A stretch of 64,000 nucleotides of DNA from NCBI GenBank assembly GCA_002633005.1, contig NMRA01000034.1:142136-206135 (forward strand), read 5' to 3'. Source of the DNA: Phoronis australis. Taxonomy: Eukaryota > Phoronida > Phoronidae. The translations under genes were made by a program, and so were the position numbers. The notes beneath the pieces are model-generated. The model was not told where the DNA came from and ran no database searches. It saw only the letters and a program-made list of their open reading frames with translations. Positions 47,201 through 57,919 of this stretch are shown here, piece by piece (position 1 is the stretch's first letter; each line of letters starts with the position of its first letter).

Positions 47201-49937
47201 TGCCTCCTCTCAAGTGGTGTAGGTCTGATGTGGGTCGGAGGGCTTTTTGGTCTATGAAACAATATTTAATGGTATAATATCATGGTAAAATTTCATCAGT
47301 TTTGGACAAAGAATATTTTTCATGATTTATTATGTTTCATTATTCAAAGGCGACTGACACTGTTACAACTGCCTACAATTCTCAAAACATTGTTTGATGG
47401 TAGCTATGGTGTGAAACTTCAAAATGGCGAAGTATTCATTTGGTGTTCCCTATGAAGAAACTGACGTCGACTTTTATCATCCCCGTATGGCTGGTGAAAT
47501 TTTATTGTTCACAGTGGCTTAGATCATGAATGCATAACATGAACTTATTATTTGATGTGTGGTACTAGTGCGTACTGATACGATGTTGCACTGTTTATCA
47601 GAGATGGTAGTTTGCATGGTCACGGTAAGTAATTATGTAGTCCAGGCTAATGTATGAACAAAACCCTAGACCATTTGCTGTGAAATCAACAGGAAGCTCC
47701 TCAAAGCCTTTTTTGTTGTATTGAAAGAGTAAGTAGCCTTGTTCGGTGATTGGTGTATGTTTTACACTAGTTCCTTTCATTCTGCATTCCCCCCTTTTAC
47801 ACAGTTCATCAAGTTACGAACAAGCTAAGTAAGAGGTGATCAGTGCAATACCTGCCGTTGGAAGCAGTATTTGAACCCTTGAGTAAGGTCAACAGACCTA
47901 ATTGATGTAGTTTTACTCATTTGTCATTTTCTTCAGAGATGCAGCAAGTCTTGTGATGTTGTATCTGAGTTATTATATTTATGATGTCAGAGAATGGGAT
48001 CCCTGTGACATATGACATTCAGTGGAAAATCTTGCTTGCCTGAATTTGTGTGACATTTTGTGACATTTTGAGAATTCTGTTACAAAATATGAGCTGAGTA
48101 GTTTGTGTAATACAGTTGTAAAGTTACTCAATTCAAGGTTATCACTGACAAACATCGTGCCTCGCTTATGTGACAAAAGCAAAGTTGATGTCGCTTATAA
48201 ACACAAAAATTACCAAAAAAGCTGTGACAATTGAGACTTCATGTGACATTTTGAAAATTTTATATGGTACATTGTGACGTGCCATTAAACACGAATTTAT
48301 TCTCAGTGGTGTTGAACTTATACCTAACTTATTGTGGAATTCATTTTACAGACATCCATTCCATGGCCAGTTGAACTTAAGTGATATGAAACTCAGACTT
48401 TCTACGTAAGTGAATTCACTTGATGTTGCGCTTGTATTGAGAATGCCTAAACATGTACTGTGAAGGCTTGTGCCCTTCATTTCCTTAGGATTGTGCACAC
48501 AAACTATGCAGCCATGGGTTTATGTATTTGTAACAGTTTGTTGATTCTCACTGTTGAACAGTCACCTTTTCGTTTTCTGTGAACAAGCTCAGTGTAATTA
48601 ATGTTCATTATGTGGACAGGTGTAATATCATCAGATAATGCTGCAAGTACAATATGAACATTTCATTAGTTGCCGAATACATGAAACTTGCCGAATTTGA
48701 ATTTAGAGTTTTTGCATTTTGGGAAGGCTTTACTTTTTGGATTTCAATATTCTGGAACTTTATTTCTCTAATCAGTTAAAAAACAAATTTAGTCTTAAAG
48801 CTGTGATTATTACGAAAGAATGAGCACTGAGTACCAGATTCACTTCAAAAAAAGAAACTAACAATGAATGAACAATTTCTAGATTAAAGTGGAAGTCCCT
48901 GTTGAAAATGTCACATGAAGTGTTTTGTCCTAATGGTGCATTAATGGTTACTGTTCCTGTCAGGTCTATGCAAGGGACTGAGCGAGGCAGGAAGATCAAT
49001 GCTGCTGTAACATCTACAGGGAGAGCTGTGGCAGAGACGGGCAAAGCTGTGGGTAGGTTCTAGATTCATGTTGATATTCCTCTTGACTATGCTGTAGTGT
49101 GGACAAATTTGTTGGTTACTCATTCCATGAAGTGTGAGGTTCTTAATTTAGAGAGTGCGTGGTAATATCTAAATTACAAAATAGCCGTGCCGTATTGAAA
49201 ATAACTATCCTGTCAGACCGCGATCAGTTCTTTGGTGGTCTTGCGTTCAGCACCACTTGTAGATCCTATGTAATGTGGACGGGGCTTCAACCTAGTGCTA
49301 TAAACAGCGTTTTAACGCCTTCCCTACTACCGTAATGTCGGCAAATTTCACTGATTTGTGGCGAGATCTATTAATGACTTACAGAAAGAGGCAAACATAT
49401 TCCGTACATTTCCCACTGTGAAGAAGATTTCCCAGCAGCTGCATAATCAGTGACTCCGACTGATAAAGCAGTCCAGAGTATCAAACGATCAAACAATGTG
49501 AGGGGTGAATAGTGGGATTTATTCCTCTCTTTTTAAATTAATGGACCACTGTGTTGTAGTGAACTTCTGTCCTCTGAATCTGAGTGGGAAACGAAGGGAA
49601 GTTGCTTTCTTGCTCTCATTACTCTAGAGATCGCCAATATGAAAAGTCCTCTCTTTCAGCAGTGGCTTCCTGGAAAAATTATTTAGTGGTCTTCAGTCAC
49701 AGTATTTGACAGTACTTTTTGGAGTTTCTTAATATGTACCTGTTTTTCCTAACAGTGTTATTGTTCTGTGTTTGGTTGTTTTCAAAACAAAACATCGCTT
49801 TTTCAGAAATCTCCCTTTGTGTAAATTAATTGTTTTTCCTTCACACAGGTGGTGCTCTAAACCAGGCCAAGTCTGTAGTGTCCTCGTGGTTCAGCAGTTT
49901 TGGCTCAAAGAATGAAGCACAAGAAGCAAAGGAATAA
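29158..49937 (+). CDS. AVL9: AVL9, cell migration/late secretory DENN-like protein, 15 exons
   Basis: Exons: 29158-29238, 34011-34131, 35297-35382, 36887-36958, 37800-37953, 39904-39983, 41401-41470, 42510-43741, 44079-44213, 45063-45201, 45882-45962, 46342-46453, 48352-48405, 48964-49052 and 49849-49937, all GT-AG and in phase, giving 864 aa. The start ATG has an in-frame TGA six bases upstream. AVL9 belongs to a conserved family related to DENN-domain proteins; yeast Avl9 acts in exocytic transport and the human protein in epithelial polarity and migration. Family landmarks are SPILHVIVVGFHHKKGCQ (residues 10-27), SYPPLIDG, EWKHLPSMALPDGAHNY, TVYGISCYQQ, GMPLAIFTK, VIGATNILFKQRKHL, TTADLRFADHLV, EWEGGDEW, HPFHGQLNLSDMKLR and ETGKAVGGALNQAKS. 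Residues 223-632, from one exon, form a disordered acidic linker about twice the vertebrate length (human protein about 648 aa). Introns of 0.2-4.8 kb carry several mobile elements. The gene appears intact. Confidence 0.95.
29454..30346. mobile_element. 893-bp element with equal 258-bp inverted arms, in AVL9 intron 1
   Basis: The left arm (29454-29711) and right arm (30089-30346) are near-perfect inverted copies of identical length around a 377-bp core. Ends read GGCAATGACCATCGCC and its inverse, flanked by TA on both sides. Each end has a subterminal hairpin with an 11-bp stem (CATCGCCTCTG..CAGAGGCGATG). There is no transposase. Related fragments lie at 1972-2131, 28119-28700 and 31030-31110, so it is one member of a family. 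The TA duplication fits a mariner-type or other TA-targeting element; the class is unsettled. Confidence 0.93.
31030..31110 (+). mobile_element. Small remnant of the inverted-arm element
   Basis: TTTGCAAAAGGCATAACAAC, ATGACTTTGG and TGTCAGGCATAATTCTCCG echo the arm of the element at 29454-30346 with many changes. Further fragments may lie just after it. Confidence 0.55.
31945..33056 (+). mobile_element. CTCF-motif transposon family, copy in AVL9 intron 1
   Basis: The left end is a hairpin at 31951-31980 (ATGCGCCCACATA..TGTGGACGCAT), followed by TATGCCGTCATC and a GTCC-rich run. The right end reads GTGGGCGCATTTCAACGCTC then TGCGTTGCTCTT. Modules between carry GTGCCCCCTAGTGG (32169-32182), GCGCCACCTAGTGG (32314-32327) and GCGCCTCCTAGTGG (32475-32488). 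The orientation is opposite to the copy at 21619-23755. A 20-bp tandem duplication (TGCCTCTAGTGGCAATTTTA) lies near 32620-32665. Confidence 0.85.
32169..32327 (-). promoter_or_regulatory. Two perfect CTCF-core-like motifs in AVL9 intron 1
   Basis: On the minus strand 32169-32182 reads CCACTAGGGGGCAC and 32314-32327 reads CCACTAGGTGGCGC; both fit CCASYAGRKGGCRS at every position. They are 145 bp apart. Function is inferred from the motif only. Confidence 0.45.
34649..34790 (+). repeat. Dispersed repeat (family E), AVL9 intron 2
   Basis: Starts TTAGTTTTCAAAATAAACTT, continues with TTGACAGAATTATTTGGCAG and ends near TGCTGCTAATTC. The same order of motifs is seen at 44875-45025 and inverted at 18385-18500. 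Confidence 0.6.
35119..35228. repeat. Two tandem 55-bp repeats
   Basis: Two adjacent copies of a unit containing TTCCTGATGACTGTTTCTGA and TTTCATGCATGTTAAA differ at only a few bases, so the duplication is fairly recent. It lies in AVL9 intron 2, just before exon 3. Confidence 0.9.
35439..36002. mobile_element. Harbinger-like MITE, 564 bp, in AVL9 intron 3
   Basis: Same family as 9759-10572: starts GGGCTGTTCCAGCAAAATCT and ends CCTCCCATACAGATCTTACT then TGAACAGTCC. It is flanked by TCA on both sides (35436-35438 and 36003-36005). Internal ATGGGTGGT sub-repeats are shared with the other copy. The open frame on its plus strand is fortuitous. Confidence 0.85.
38029..38262. repeat. Palindrome-like element with 75-bp imperfect arms
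   Basis: The left arm (38029-38105) contains ACACATCATATG and AGTTAAGTCTGAAAAGATCT then CTGGCC; the right arm (38188-38262) is its inverse (GGCCAGATATTTTTTCAGAC, TTAACTATGTGATG, CATATGATGTG). The 82-bp centre carries GCTCAGTGG and AGTTCGAGTCCC, which resemble the A and B boxes of a tRNA promoter but lie too close together for an intact tRNA. It could be a MITE with a captured tRNA fragment. It lies in AVL9 intron 5. Confidence 0.65.
40275..40480 (+). repeat. Dispersed intronic repeat (family F), copy 3
   Basis: Contains GAGCAGTAACAAGTTGCCAG, CTCTTCACAAGCCC and TTGATAGAAGGTGAG, in the same order as the copies in the PARP introns (10829-11120, 13425-13700). It lies in AVL9 intron 6. Confidence 0.5.
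42510..43741 (+). CDS. AVL9: AVL9 exon 8: long acidic, disordered linker
   Basis: One exon encodes residues 223-632, between the conserved LFPGMLEHGLDECTSY and GMPLAIFTK blocks. The sequence is rich in Ser, Glu, Asp and Gly, with patches such as DSFSDSLEVNKDSGEGS. There is no recognised domain. The same position in human AVL9 holds a shorter variable region, so rapid change is expected here. The 157-codon open frame on the opposite strand (43264-43737) is a shadow. Confidence 0.95.
44875..45025 (+). repeat. Dispersed repeat (family E), AVL9 intron 9
   Basis: TTAGTTTTCAAAATAAACTA, TTGTTTGGCAGTTTGGTC and a final GGTCGCTAATTG match the copy at 34649-34790. It ends about 35 bp before the acceptor of exon 10. 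Confidence 0.6.
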
Positions 49938-52900
49938 ATCAAGAAATTCAGGGCTGTGATTGGTTAACTGCTTATTGATTCACGAGTGAAACTTGGTCGT
50001 CAGCCTTGAGAATCGGATGACTTGTTTTATTTTGTTAGCTATATGCTGAGTAGTCTCGCTCCAACCTCCAGCGTGCAGTCAGCTGCATGCAAGCCAATGA
50101 TACTGTCAAGCCCCTGACTACTTACTTCCTTATTTGGAAAGTCATGATCGTTGACTCACCTGATAGGTGTCCCACAGTGTTCCACATTTATTACGAACTA
50201 ACACCAGAGCAGTATAGATGGACAGTGAGATTGTAAATGTGTTGTAGCTACCAAGTACACACCAACATGGAAATAACAATAAAAGAATTCCTTTGTCATG
50301 ACGGGGACCAATTCGTGCCCTGGTTGAGAGGACCCGCCTTCGTTGCTAAGTTACTCAAAGTCATTTGTATGATCAATCATTTTCTGAAGAGATTGGAAAC
50401 ATCTTGTCTTGCCATAGTACTAGTCAGTATGCAGAAGTCTATTAAGAAAAAGGTGATCTAAAATTCATGATGCATTCTCTGGCATTTTCAATGTCAATTT
50501 TAAATTTGAACACTTAGTTTGCTGTAGAGTAGGCTTCAGCTTGGTCCTTGTACCAAAGTTAGAAGTGTTTTCTGATCTCCAAAGGAATTGGCAATTGGCA
50601 CTGCTGTAGGCACTGTGCATACAGAGGCTGAGACTGACTCTCTACCCTGACACCAGGTGGAGTTAGTCATTAGTGTCACATGGTGTATGGTATTTGACAC
50701 CTTTTAATAGTAGTTCAGTTTACTTTCAATGTTGTTATGTGTACATTTGTCGAGACTAAAAATTATGAAAGGGGTATTTAATATGTCTTTCTTGCACTGG
50801 TCACTTGTTATATAGCTACACCTGGCAATTTAAATGTTGAAGTCCAACACTCTTTTGTGTCTTGCTACAGCTGTTGTTTAGTGGTTGTAGCAACATCATT
50901 TCCAGTTGGCAAATAAACTCTCTTAAGTGTTAAGCAAAACTTATGCATTGTTTGTGTAGGCTATGTGAAAGTGAAAGCCTTCCCCTAGGGTATGACTGCA
51001 TCGGCGCTTCTCTTCCGCATAAGGGGGGTGCAGCCGTGTGTTAAAAAATTAAGACCTGCATAATACCTTGACGACCAGGAAACTGGAAAGTGGCATCTAC
51101 GTAGGCATAATATGCAACTGAGCCAATACCAAGGAGTAAAATACCCACCCGAGACAATATCTGAGGGTGTGAAATACCCATTCACTCATGGTTCTGGCCC
51201 ATCTAACCCCTGCTATGAGACCCCCCCCCTCCGAATTAGTGTGACGTAGTTGCAGTGAACCATTCATACAATGTGCTCTTGATTTTTCCGTCTACATCTA
51301 TCTTCACCCTGTAGCAGTTCACAAATATTTTGTTGATCTGGCAGTACCCAGACATCAAGAGAATAACTGGGAGCCAGCTCAAGATGTCAATTGTATTGTC
51401 CCCTCTGCTGGATGTCTGGCCACCTTTGCCACCCTCCAAATGTTCCAGCACTCCTTCATTCTGACTTGCTCAACAAGATATTCCGGATCTTTACTATAGC
51501 TCCGAAAAATCCAGAAATTGTCATTTTTGCAGATTGCTTACAAGTGTTAGTAATGCTTGGTTTCGTTTCATGAGATCAGTGTCTACTCTTCAGAATTTAA
51601 AGGTTATTTCAGCAAAATGATTTCTATGATAAGTTCTCATTTGTTTTGATACATCAAAGGCAGGTTGACCTATTTACTGCCCTCTCTCATATATCTAGCT
51701 GCAGGCTGTTTTATGTGGCTGAAACTTAAACACTGTTTATTTCATTTTTAACATGATGGTTCATTTGAAATATGAATGGGAATTGTTTTGAACGTTAATT
51801 GTAAAATGTTGTCATCATCATCAAAAGATTACTCTTTAATATGTATTTTTTCAAACTAGTTCTGCATGCAGGGGTCTGTTTTATAAAAAGTGACACAAAA
51901 CTTACAGTATCACACAAATTGGGTCTTCAACTTCCACATCACATTGCTGAATAAAGGTTTAGTCATGTAACTATGATCGCATCACAGTCTAGAAATAATT
52001 TACAGAAATTATCTCAGTAACTACTAGTTAAGTGTATATCCTCAGAGGCTTTGCTTTTTTGCTCATGTGAGATTTAATTATTTTCCCAAAATAGTTGTGT
52101 TGAGTGTAAGGCCAAATTTCTGACTTTAGTCACTTTTCATGAAAGAGGCCTCAGAAGTGCTTGTTTGTTCGGTCACATGAAATGTCAATCCAATTTGCTG
52201 GACTAACATTTGATTGTTCCATGACAGACAATATTTTAATGTGATGTCATTGTTATTATTTAAGTTTTATGCAAATGGATCTTGACTGATACATACTGGG
52301 AATATTATGATTTTGGTAATGGTATTTTTAGTGTATCACTTAGAAAATAACACCCAAGGTTTTTATAACAGTTCAGGAAATGACACTTAACCAGAGGTGA
52401 CTGCCATTAGTTATATTTATAGAACGTCATTTTGATTGCTGTTATTTTGTATATTTTAATAATTTGTGTTCACTCATTCTGACTTATATAGTGTTAATAT
52501 TTCTATTGGTTCTTATTTATGTATGATATTGTCATGTAGTTGTTGTGTTTGTATACAAACAAAACCATCCAAGGATGGCAAGGGCACTGCTTCTCATGGT
52601 GTGAATTATAGATGTATCTGCTGCTCTTGTTGTCTTTTGCAGAGTTCATTTTACGTAACGTTTGAGTGTTATTCTGGAAATGTGTTTTGTGAACAAAATC
52701 CGTTCCTTACTCTCCAAGAATACAGTAGTTGTATGCGTATATTTTACCAAGCCATCTTGTTTGATTGCCTTGCAAACTACGTGATATTGAACGTTAGCCA
52801 GGATTTTGTCGCAATGATCAAAGTGCGATTATTAGTAAATGAAGAGGAGCCATTATTCAATTATAACGCCTCCCTCGTACACGTGTAAACTAACGGTAAC

Positions 52901-53085
52901 CTATCACGTTGTCTTAGTGACAATCAAGTTTGCACACTTTACCAGAAAACCACACTATTGGACCTAGTTGTAGATTCTCTCCTTTACTTTTTTCCTGTTT
53001 TGAACACATGAAGCCTAGAGTTCATAGGCAAGTGAGAAACGTCCCTAAAACATAGACGATTCTTATTATTATTATGTGTTCAACG
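49938..53085. other. AVL9 3' UTR and downstream intergenic DNA
   Basis: AATAAA signals lie at 50278-50283 and 50912-50917. No further gene is supported. A 140-codon Cys-rich open frame at 52466-52888 has no recognisable similarity, no splice context and is probably fortuitous. Confidence 0.6.
50912..50917 (+). terminator. Likely polyadenylation signal of AVL9
   Basis: AATAAA is followed within 50 bp by a GT-rich stretch (TTGTTTGTGTAGG), as at many animal poly(A) sites. It would give a 3' UTR of about 1 kb. An earlier AATAAA at 50278-50283 is a possible alternative. Confidence 0.5.
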
Positions 53086-54380
53086 TTGGTACCGGAAATG
53101 CGTTAATGCTTCCCATGGTCTGTTTCCAGAGAACAATGCTGACTGGATAGGAGAAAATCGGTAATTTATCATGACTGAGGAGAAGTACAATAAGACAATG
53201 GTGAAGTATAAACAATAGAAAAGACATAATCTCTGGAAAGATGGGGAATAAATGAGTTAACAAGAAGATAGTAGAACGGAACTGGGAGGGTTAAAAATTA
53301 AAAAGATTGGTGATTATTTAAGGTCACACAAAGTTATTTAACCTTAACGTGCGAGTTCACAAACAAAGATCAAGGTCACGTGACAATCGTCAAGCAGTAT
53401 CTACTGAAACGGACAAAATTTCCAGAAAACGATATTGAGTGCCTTATAAGAGGGTTAGATTGTTGCGTCCGTCGGGTGGTGTGGCACATCTTCACATGTG
53501 ATAATGAGACGAATGAGCCAACGGAGAAAGAGGTAACAAATAAGAGGGTTAGACTGTAGCGTCCGTGGCCAATGTGGCAGCTGTTAAAATAATGAGAGGA
53601 ATGACACAAAGGAGAAAGATGAGGCAATATACATAAGAGATGAGTCCATATTTTCTAACCCGGCAAAAATTGTTCATATATCAAATAGAATTGTTGTTCG
53701 AAATATGCCCCAAAAATGAGTGCGTCCCGAGCTCTGTTTCCAAAGATCAAATGCAGATTGTGAATAGGCTGAAAATAGGTCACTTATTATCACTGAGGAA
53801 AAGTACAATACAAAACAATAAAGCGTGGACGAGAAGACAGCATGTATAATCTCTGGAAAGATGGGCAACAAAAACTAGCAGACAACTGGTAGGCTATAGA
53901 AGAACTTGAAAGTGGGTCAAAAATGAATGTTAAAAACAACGTTGGATAAAGCAAGTTGCATTGAACACATGAGCTCACAAACTATAAGAACACACCCTGT
54001 CATCGTCAGCCAATAGTTGTAGAACTTGCGGGCCAAAATCCCAGAAATTGAGTTTAACTGACCAAAAAGAGAGCTCTGGACTGTTACGTCCTCGGAGTGG
54101 CATGGCCGCCCTGCACATGGTAATAAGAAAAACGAACCAAAGGGACGAAAGATGAGTTTATTGTCTCTTATAAAAATACGTAACAATGAAGTGGCATGTA
54201 ATTTTTGTTTAACATGAGTCCCAAAAGTAAGCTTTATTTTCAAAGATCAAAAGGAGATTTTGAATAGGCCAAGATAGGTACTTTATTGTGACAGAAAAAT
54301 CACAATACAAAACAATGACGAAGTATAAACATTCAGAAAAACACAATATCTGGAAAGGATGGGATGACCGGGCATCGGTT
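53086..54380. repeat. Satellite-like repeats, three copies with ~500-600 bp period
   Basis: A core of about 130 bp (CTGTTTCCAGAGAACA, AGGAGAAAATCGGTAATT, GAAGTACAATA, ATAATCTCTGGAAAGATGGG) occurs at about 53116-53248, 53728-53868 and 54236-54364. Between them a second module (GAGGGTTAGAxTGTxGCGTCC, then AATGAGxxGAATGAxxxAA) occurs near 53450, 53545 and 54065. A fourth core copy lies at 55770-55910. The copies are diverged. No coding capacity is evident. Confidence 0.85.
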
Positions 54381-54389
54381 ACAAAACTG

Positions 54390-55490
54390 AAGCGCCGGGT
54401 AATGTTTTATTCGTTTTGTTCATCTTATTGGTGTTATTCTTAGTCTAATTCGTCTCATTTTAATTCGTTTTACTCTTCTTATTCATATATGCGTCTTGTG
54501 CTTAATTCTTATTGATCTCATTCTTCTTGGTTGTCTTAGTGTTCTTATTGTCCTATTTTTCTTGTTTGTCTTATTCTAATTCATTTTACTTGAATTCACC
54601 TTTTTCTTCTTATCCATCTGATTGTATTAATTCGTCTTGTTCTTATTGGTTTTGTTCTTGTCATACATGTTATTGTATTTGTCTTAGTAATACTCTTCTC
54701 ATTCGTTTCACCATTCTAACCTTTTTATTCATATTAATCTTAGACATCTTGTAACTTACTATTGTCGTGGTCTTTTTGTTTGTATTCTTCCTTTTCTTCT
54801 CATTCTTATTTGTGTTTTTCATGTTGTTTGTAATTTCTAATCCTTCTTGTCCGTCTTAGTCTTCTTACTGGACAGAATCCCCTCATTTGTCTATTTTATT
54901 GTTCTCACTTTCTATTCTTCTTAAAGTCCTTATTCTTTCAGTTCTTATTATTTGTCTTGTTGTTCTTAATTGTCACTTTCTTATTTTTCTTATTTTTCTT
55001 ATTCTTCATATTGATCTTATTTGTATTATTTTTATAATTTGTATTGTTCATATGACACATATGAACAATGAGAAGTCTAATTTTTTCCTGTCATTCTTAC
55101 TCATCTTATTGTTCTTATTTTTTTTCTATTTATGTTTTATGTCTTGGGCATCTCATTCAAGTTGTTCATAAGATACATATTTCTTTTATTGGTCTTATTC
55201 CTAAACCGCTCGCGTGTTATTGATCTTAGTGGCCTTATTTTTCTTAATATTCGAATTGTTCGTAATGTTATTCGTCATATTGTTCTTAATCGTGCTGTAG
55301 TTCATTTTATGCATATTTTTCGTTCTTTCCTTTGTTTTTTATTTGTTCGTTGATTTCTATTATCTAATTTTTCTTGTCGTCTTATTCCTTTCATTGATAT
55401 TATTTGACTTATTGTTTCTATTATGATTATCCTTCTTGGTGTATCTATTTATATTATCCTCCTTTTTCATATTATTCTTCTTGCCGATAA
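54390..55490. repeat. 1.1 kb degenerate TTCTTATT-type low-complexity tract
   Basis: The plus strand is a long run of variants of TTCTTATT, TTGTCTTATTC and TTCGTCTTA with almost no A runs or G runs, giving strong strand asymmetry (T and C rich). Open frames across it encode only Leu/Ile/Phe/Ser-rich junk. It looks like an aged expansion of a short repeat. It sits between the third and fourth copies of the surrounding satellite. Confidence 0.9.
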
Positions 55491-55769
55491 AAAGTTAATT
55501 CAAATTTGAAAAGTTTTTCCTCACGCGACCGACCACGAAACATGCGCGCTACTCAAAGCATTTTATTTTCGATTTGAAAAAGGAAATGATTTTTAATTAC
55601 AAGATAAGATTAGTTTTGGAATAAAAATGAACGTGACCAACAATGAAAATTAAATGGAAGAACCGTTTTACTGAACTACCTACTTTCCTATCTCAAAAGG
55701 AATGAGTGCAGGAAAAGCTGAACCCATAAATAACGATTATTGGTCAGGTTCAACATATGGCCAGTATAT

Positions 55770-55910
55770 TAATGGGTGTGTCCCAAGCTCTGTTTCCAGA
55801 AATAAAGAGACTAGTAGTAGGTGAAAATATTTCATTTGTTTTGACTATGGAAATGTACAACACAAAACAATAAGGAAGTGAAAAATCTCTGGAAAGATGG
55901 GCAAAAAAAC
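55770..55910. repeat. Fourth copy of the satellite core
   Basis: CCCAAGCTCTGTTTCCAGAA, GGAAATGTACAACACAAAAC and AAAAATCTCTGGAAAGATGG match the cores at 53116, 53728 and 54236, on the far side of the TTCTTATT tract. Confidence 0.85.
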
Positions 55911-56122
55911 GCCACAGGGGGTGTCGAATGGTAGCTCACGCCTGTCCCGTACAAAGGAACGCACACTTGTTTCGATGATGTTTAGAAGACAATGCGTTGT
56001 TGTACGTACACCGATCTCAAGGTATGCAATGCGGCTTATCACAGTCATGCATATTTGTCAGAAAGATGTGCAGCGCACTGCTTAGAATCTACCACGTGAA
56101 TCTGTCAATTTTAGAATTTTAA

Positions 56123-57914
56123 CAGTGGCGGATCTACGGGGGGTTCAGGGGGTTTAAACCCCCCCCTCGGGCCAGGACCCAAAAATTAAAAAAAACAAAA
56201 GCGTCTCCAGCAAACCTAAAACGGCACCGCCAGCGTGTGTAAACCCCAAGCAAACCAACTTGAAAAAAATTGAGGGGGGGTTCACTCTGAAAATATAGTT
56301 TTTTGCATTGTGAATTGCTGAGTCTTTGTGGCTCATCGGCAAAACGCGCGGGGATTTATTGTGCGCGCGCTTCCGTCGACACTTCTGAAGTAGCTAAGCA
56401 TTTTACATGGATTCACCGCTGAAAGAGCAGTTCTATAGCTGATTTCTTTAGGTAACTAGCTTCTTTACTCTAAGATATATTTTGATTTCATTAGGGGAAA
56501 TACTGCGGTGCCGCAACCCTGATATTCAGGCGAATTGACGTGCAGCNNNNNNNNNNNNNNNNNNNNNNNNNNNNNNNNNNNNNNNNNNNNNNNNNNNNNN
56601 NNNNNNNNNNNNNNNNNNNNNNNNNNNNNNNNNNNNNNNNNNNNNNNNNNNNNNNNNNNNNNNNNNNNNNNNNNNNNNNNNNNNNNNNNNNNNNNNNNNN
56701 NNNNNNNNNNNNNNNNNNNNNNNNNNNNNNNNNNNNNNNNNNNNNNNNNNNNNNNNNNNNNNNNNNNNNNNNNNNNNNNNNNNNNNNNNNNNNNNNNNNN
56801 NNNNNNNNNNNNNNNNNNNNNNNNNNNNNNNNNNNNNNNNNNNNNNNNNNNNNNNNNNNNNNNNNNNNNNNNNNNNNNNNNNNNNNNNNNNNNNNNNNNN
56901 NNNNNNNNNNNNNNNNNNNNNNNNNNNNNNNNNNNNNNNNNNNNNNNNNNNNNNNNNNNNNNNNNNNNNNNNNNNNNNNNNNNNNNNNNNNNNNNNNNNN
57001 NNNNNNNNNNNNNNNNNNNNNNNNNNNNNNNNNNNNNNNNNNNNNNNNNNNNNNNNNNNNNNNNNNNNNNNNNNNNNNNNNNNNNNNNNNNNNNNNNNNN
57101 NNNNNNNNNNNNNNNNNNNNNNNNNNNNNNNNNNNNNNNNNNNNNNNNNNNNNNNNNNNNNNNNNNNNNNNNNNNNNNNNNNNNNNNNNNNNNNNNNNNN
57201 NNNNNNNNNNNNNNNNNNNNNNNNNNNNNNNNNNNNNNNNNNNNNNNNNNNNNNNNNNNNNNNNNNNNNNNNNNNNNNNNNNNNNNNNNNNNNNNNNNNN
57301 NNNNNNNNNNNNNNNNNNNNNNNNNNNNNNNNNNNNNNNNNNNNNNNNNNNNNNNNNNNNNNNNNNNNNNNNNNNNNNNNNNNNNNNNNNNNNNNNNNNN
57401 NNNNNNNNNNNNNNNNNNNNNNNNNNNNNNNNNNNNNNNNNNNNNNNNNNNNNNNNNNNNNNNNNNNNNNNNNNNNNNNNNNNNNNNNNNNNNNNNNNNN
57501 NNNNNNNNNNNNNNNNNNNNNNNNNNTGTATACACGCCACACTTTTTCGTATACGACTTTTCGTATGCTAAAAAAGGTGTGTGTAAGCAGATGTTCCAAC
57601 AAAAATTTTTGCTGGTGGCGTGACTCATACCCAGATGTGCACAATATGGTTTCACGAAACTTATGTGCCAAGTTCATGTGACGAAATCGAGAAGGGTTTT
57701 TAATTATCTTAAGAAAAACTCCAGAGACATGTTAAGTGCCAGAAACTTACCAGGGTGCATGGAAATTTCACTATTTGGCTATAAAAACAGAAAATTATCT
57801 TACACGGGAGGGGAAACCCCCTCCCGACCTCCCCACGCTCAGCGCCACGCGCCTAAGATTCGACCTTGACGGGAATCCTAACCCCCCCTTGGTGAAAACG
57901 TAGATCCGCCACTG
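56123..57914. mobile_element. DNA transposon with CAGTGGCGGA ends, interior lost in an assembly gap
   Basis: It starts CAGTGGCGGATCTACGGGGG and ends ACGTAGATCCGCCACTG, inverted ends of about 17 bp followed by C/G-rich sequence. It is flanked by TTTAA on both sides (56118-56122 and 57915-57919). The visible 812 bp contain no convincing coding frame; 980 bp are unknown. End type and 5-bp duplication match the MITE at 27775-27925, for which this may be a longer relative. hAT-like classification is tentative. Confidence 0.85.
56547..57526. other. Assembly gap (980 N)
   Basis: All bases are N. Open frames spanning it are artefacts. The true length is unknown if the gap size was estimated. Confidence 1.
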
Positions 57915-57919
57915 TTTAA

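Noticed and set aside
52466-52888. 140-codon Cys-rich frame downstream of AVL9
   Set aside because: No recognisable domain, signal peptide pattern or splice context; composition looks like translated AT-rich DNA. A proteome or RNA match would change this.
54512-55353. Hydrophobic frames of 73-94 codons resembling membrane proteins
   Set aside because: They are translations of the T-rich TTCTTATT tract, which gives Leu/Phe/Ile/Ser runs in any frame.
56465-57677. Five long open frames of 343-396 codons
   Set aside because: They consist almost wholly of unknown residues from the 980-N gap and are not evidence of coding.
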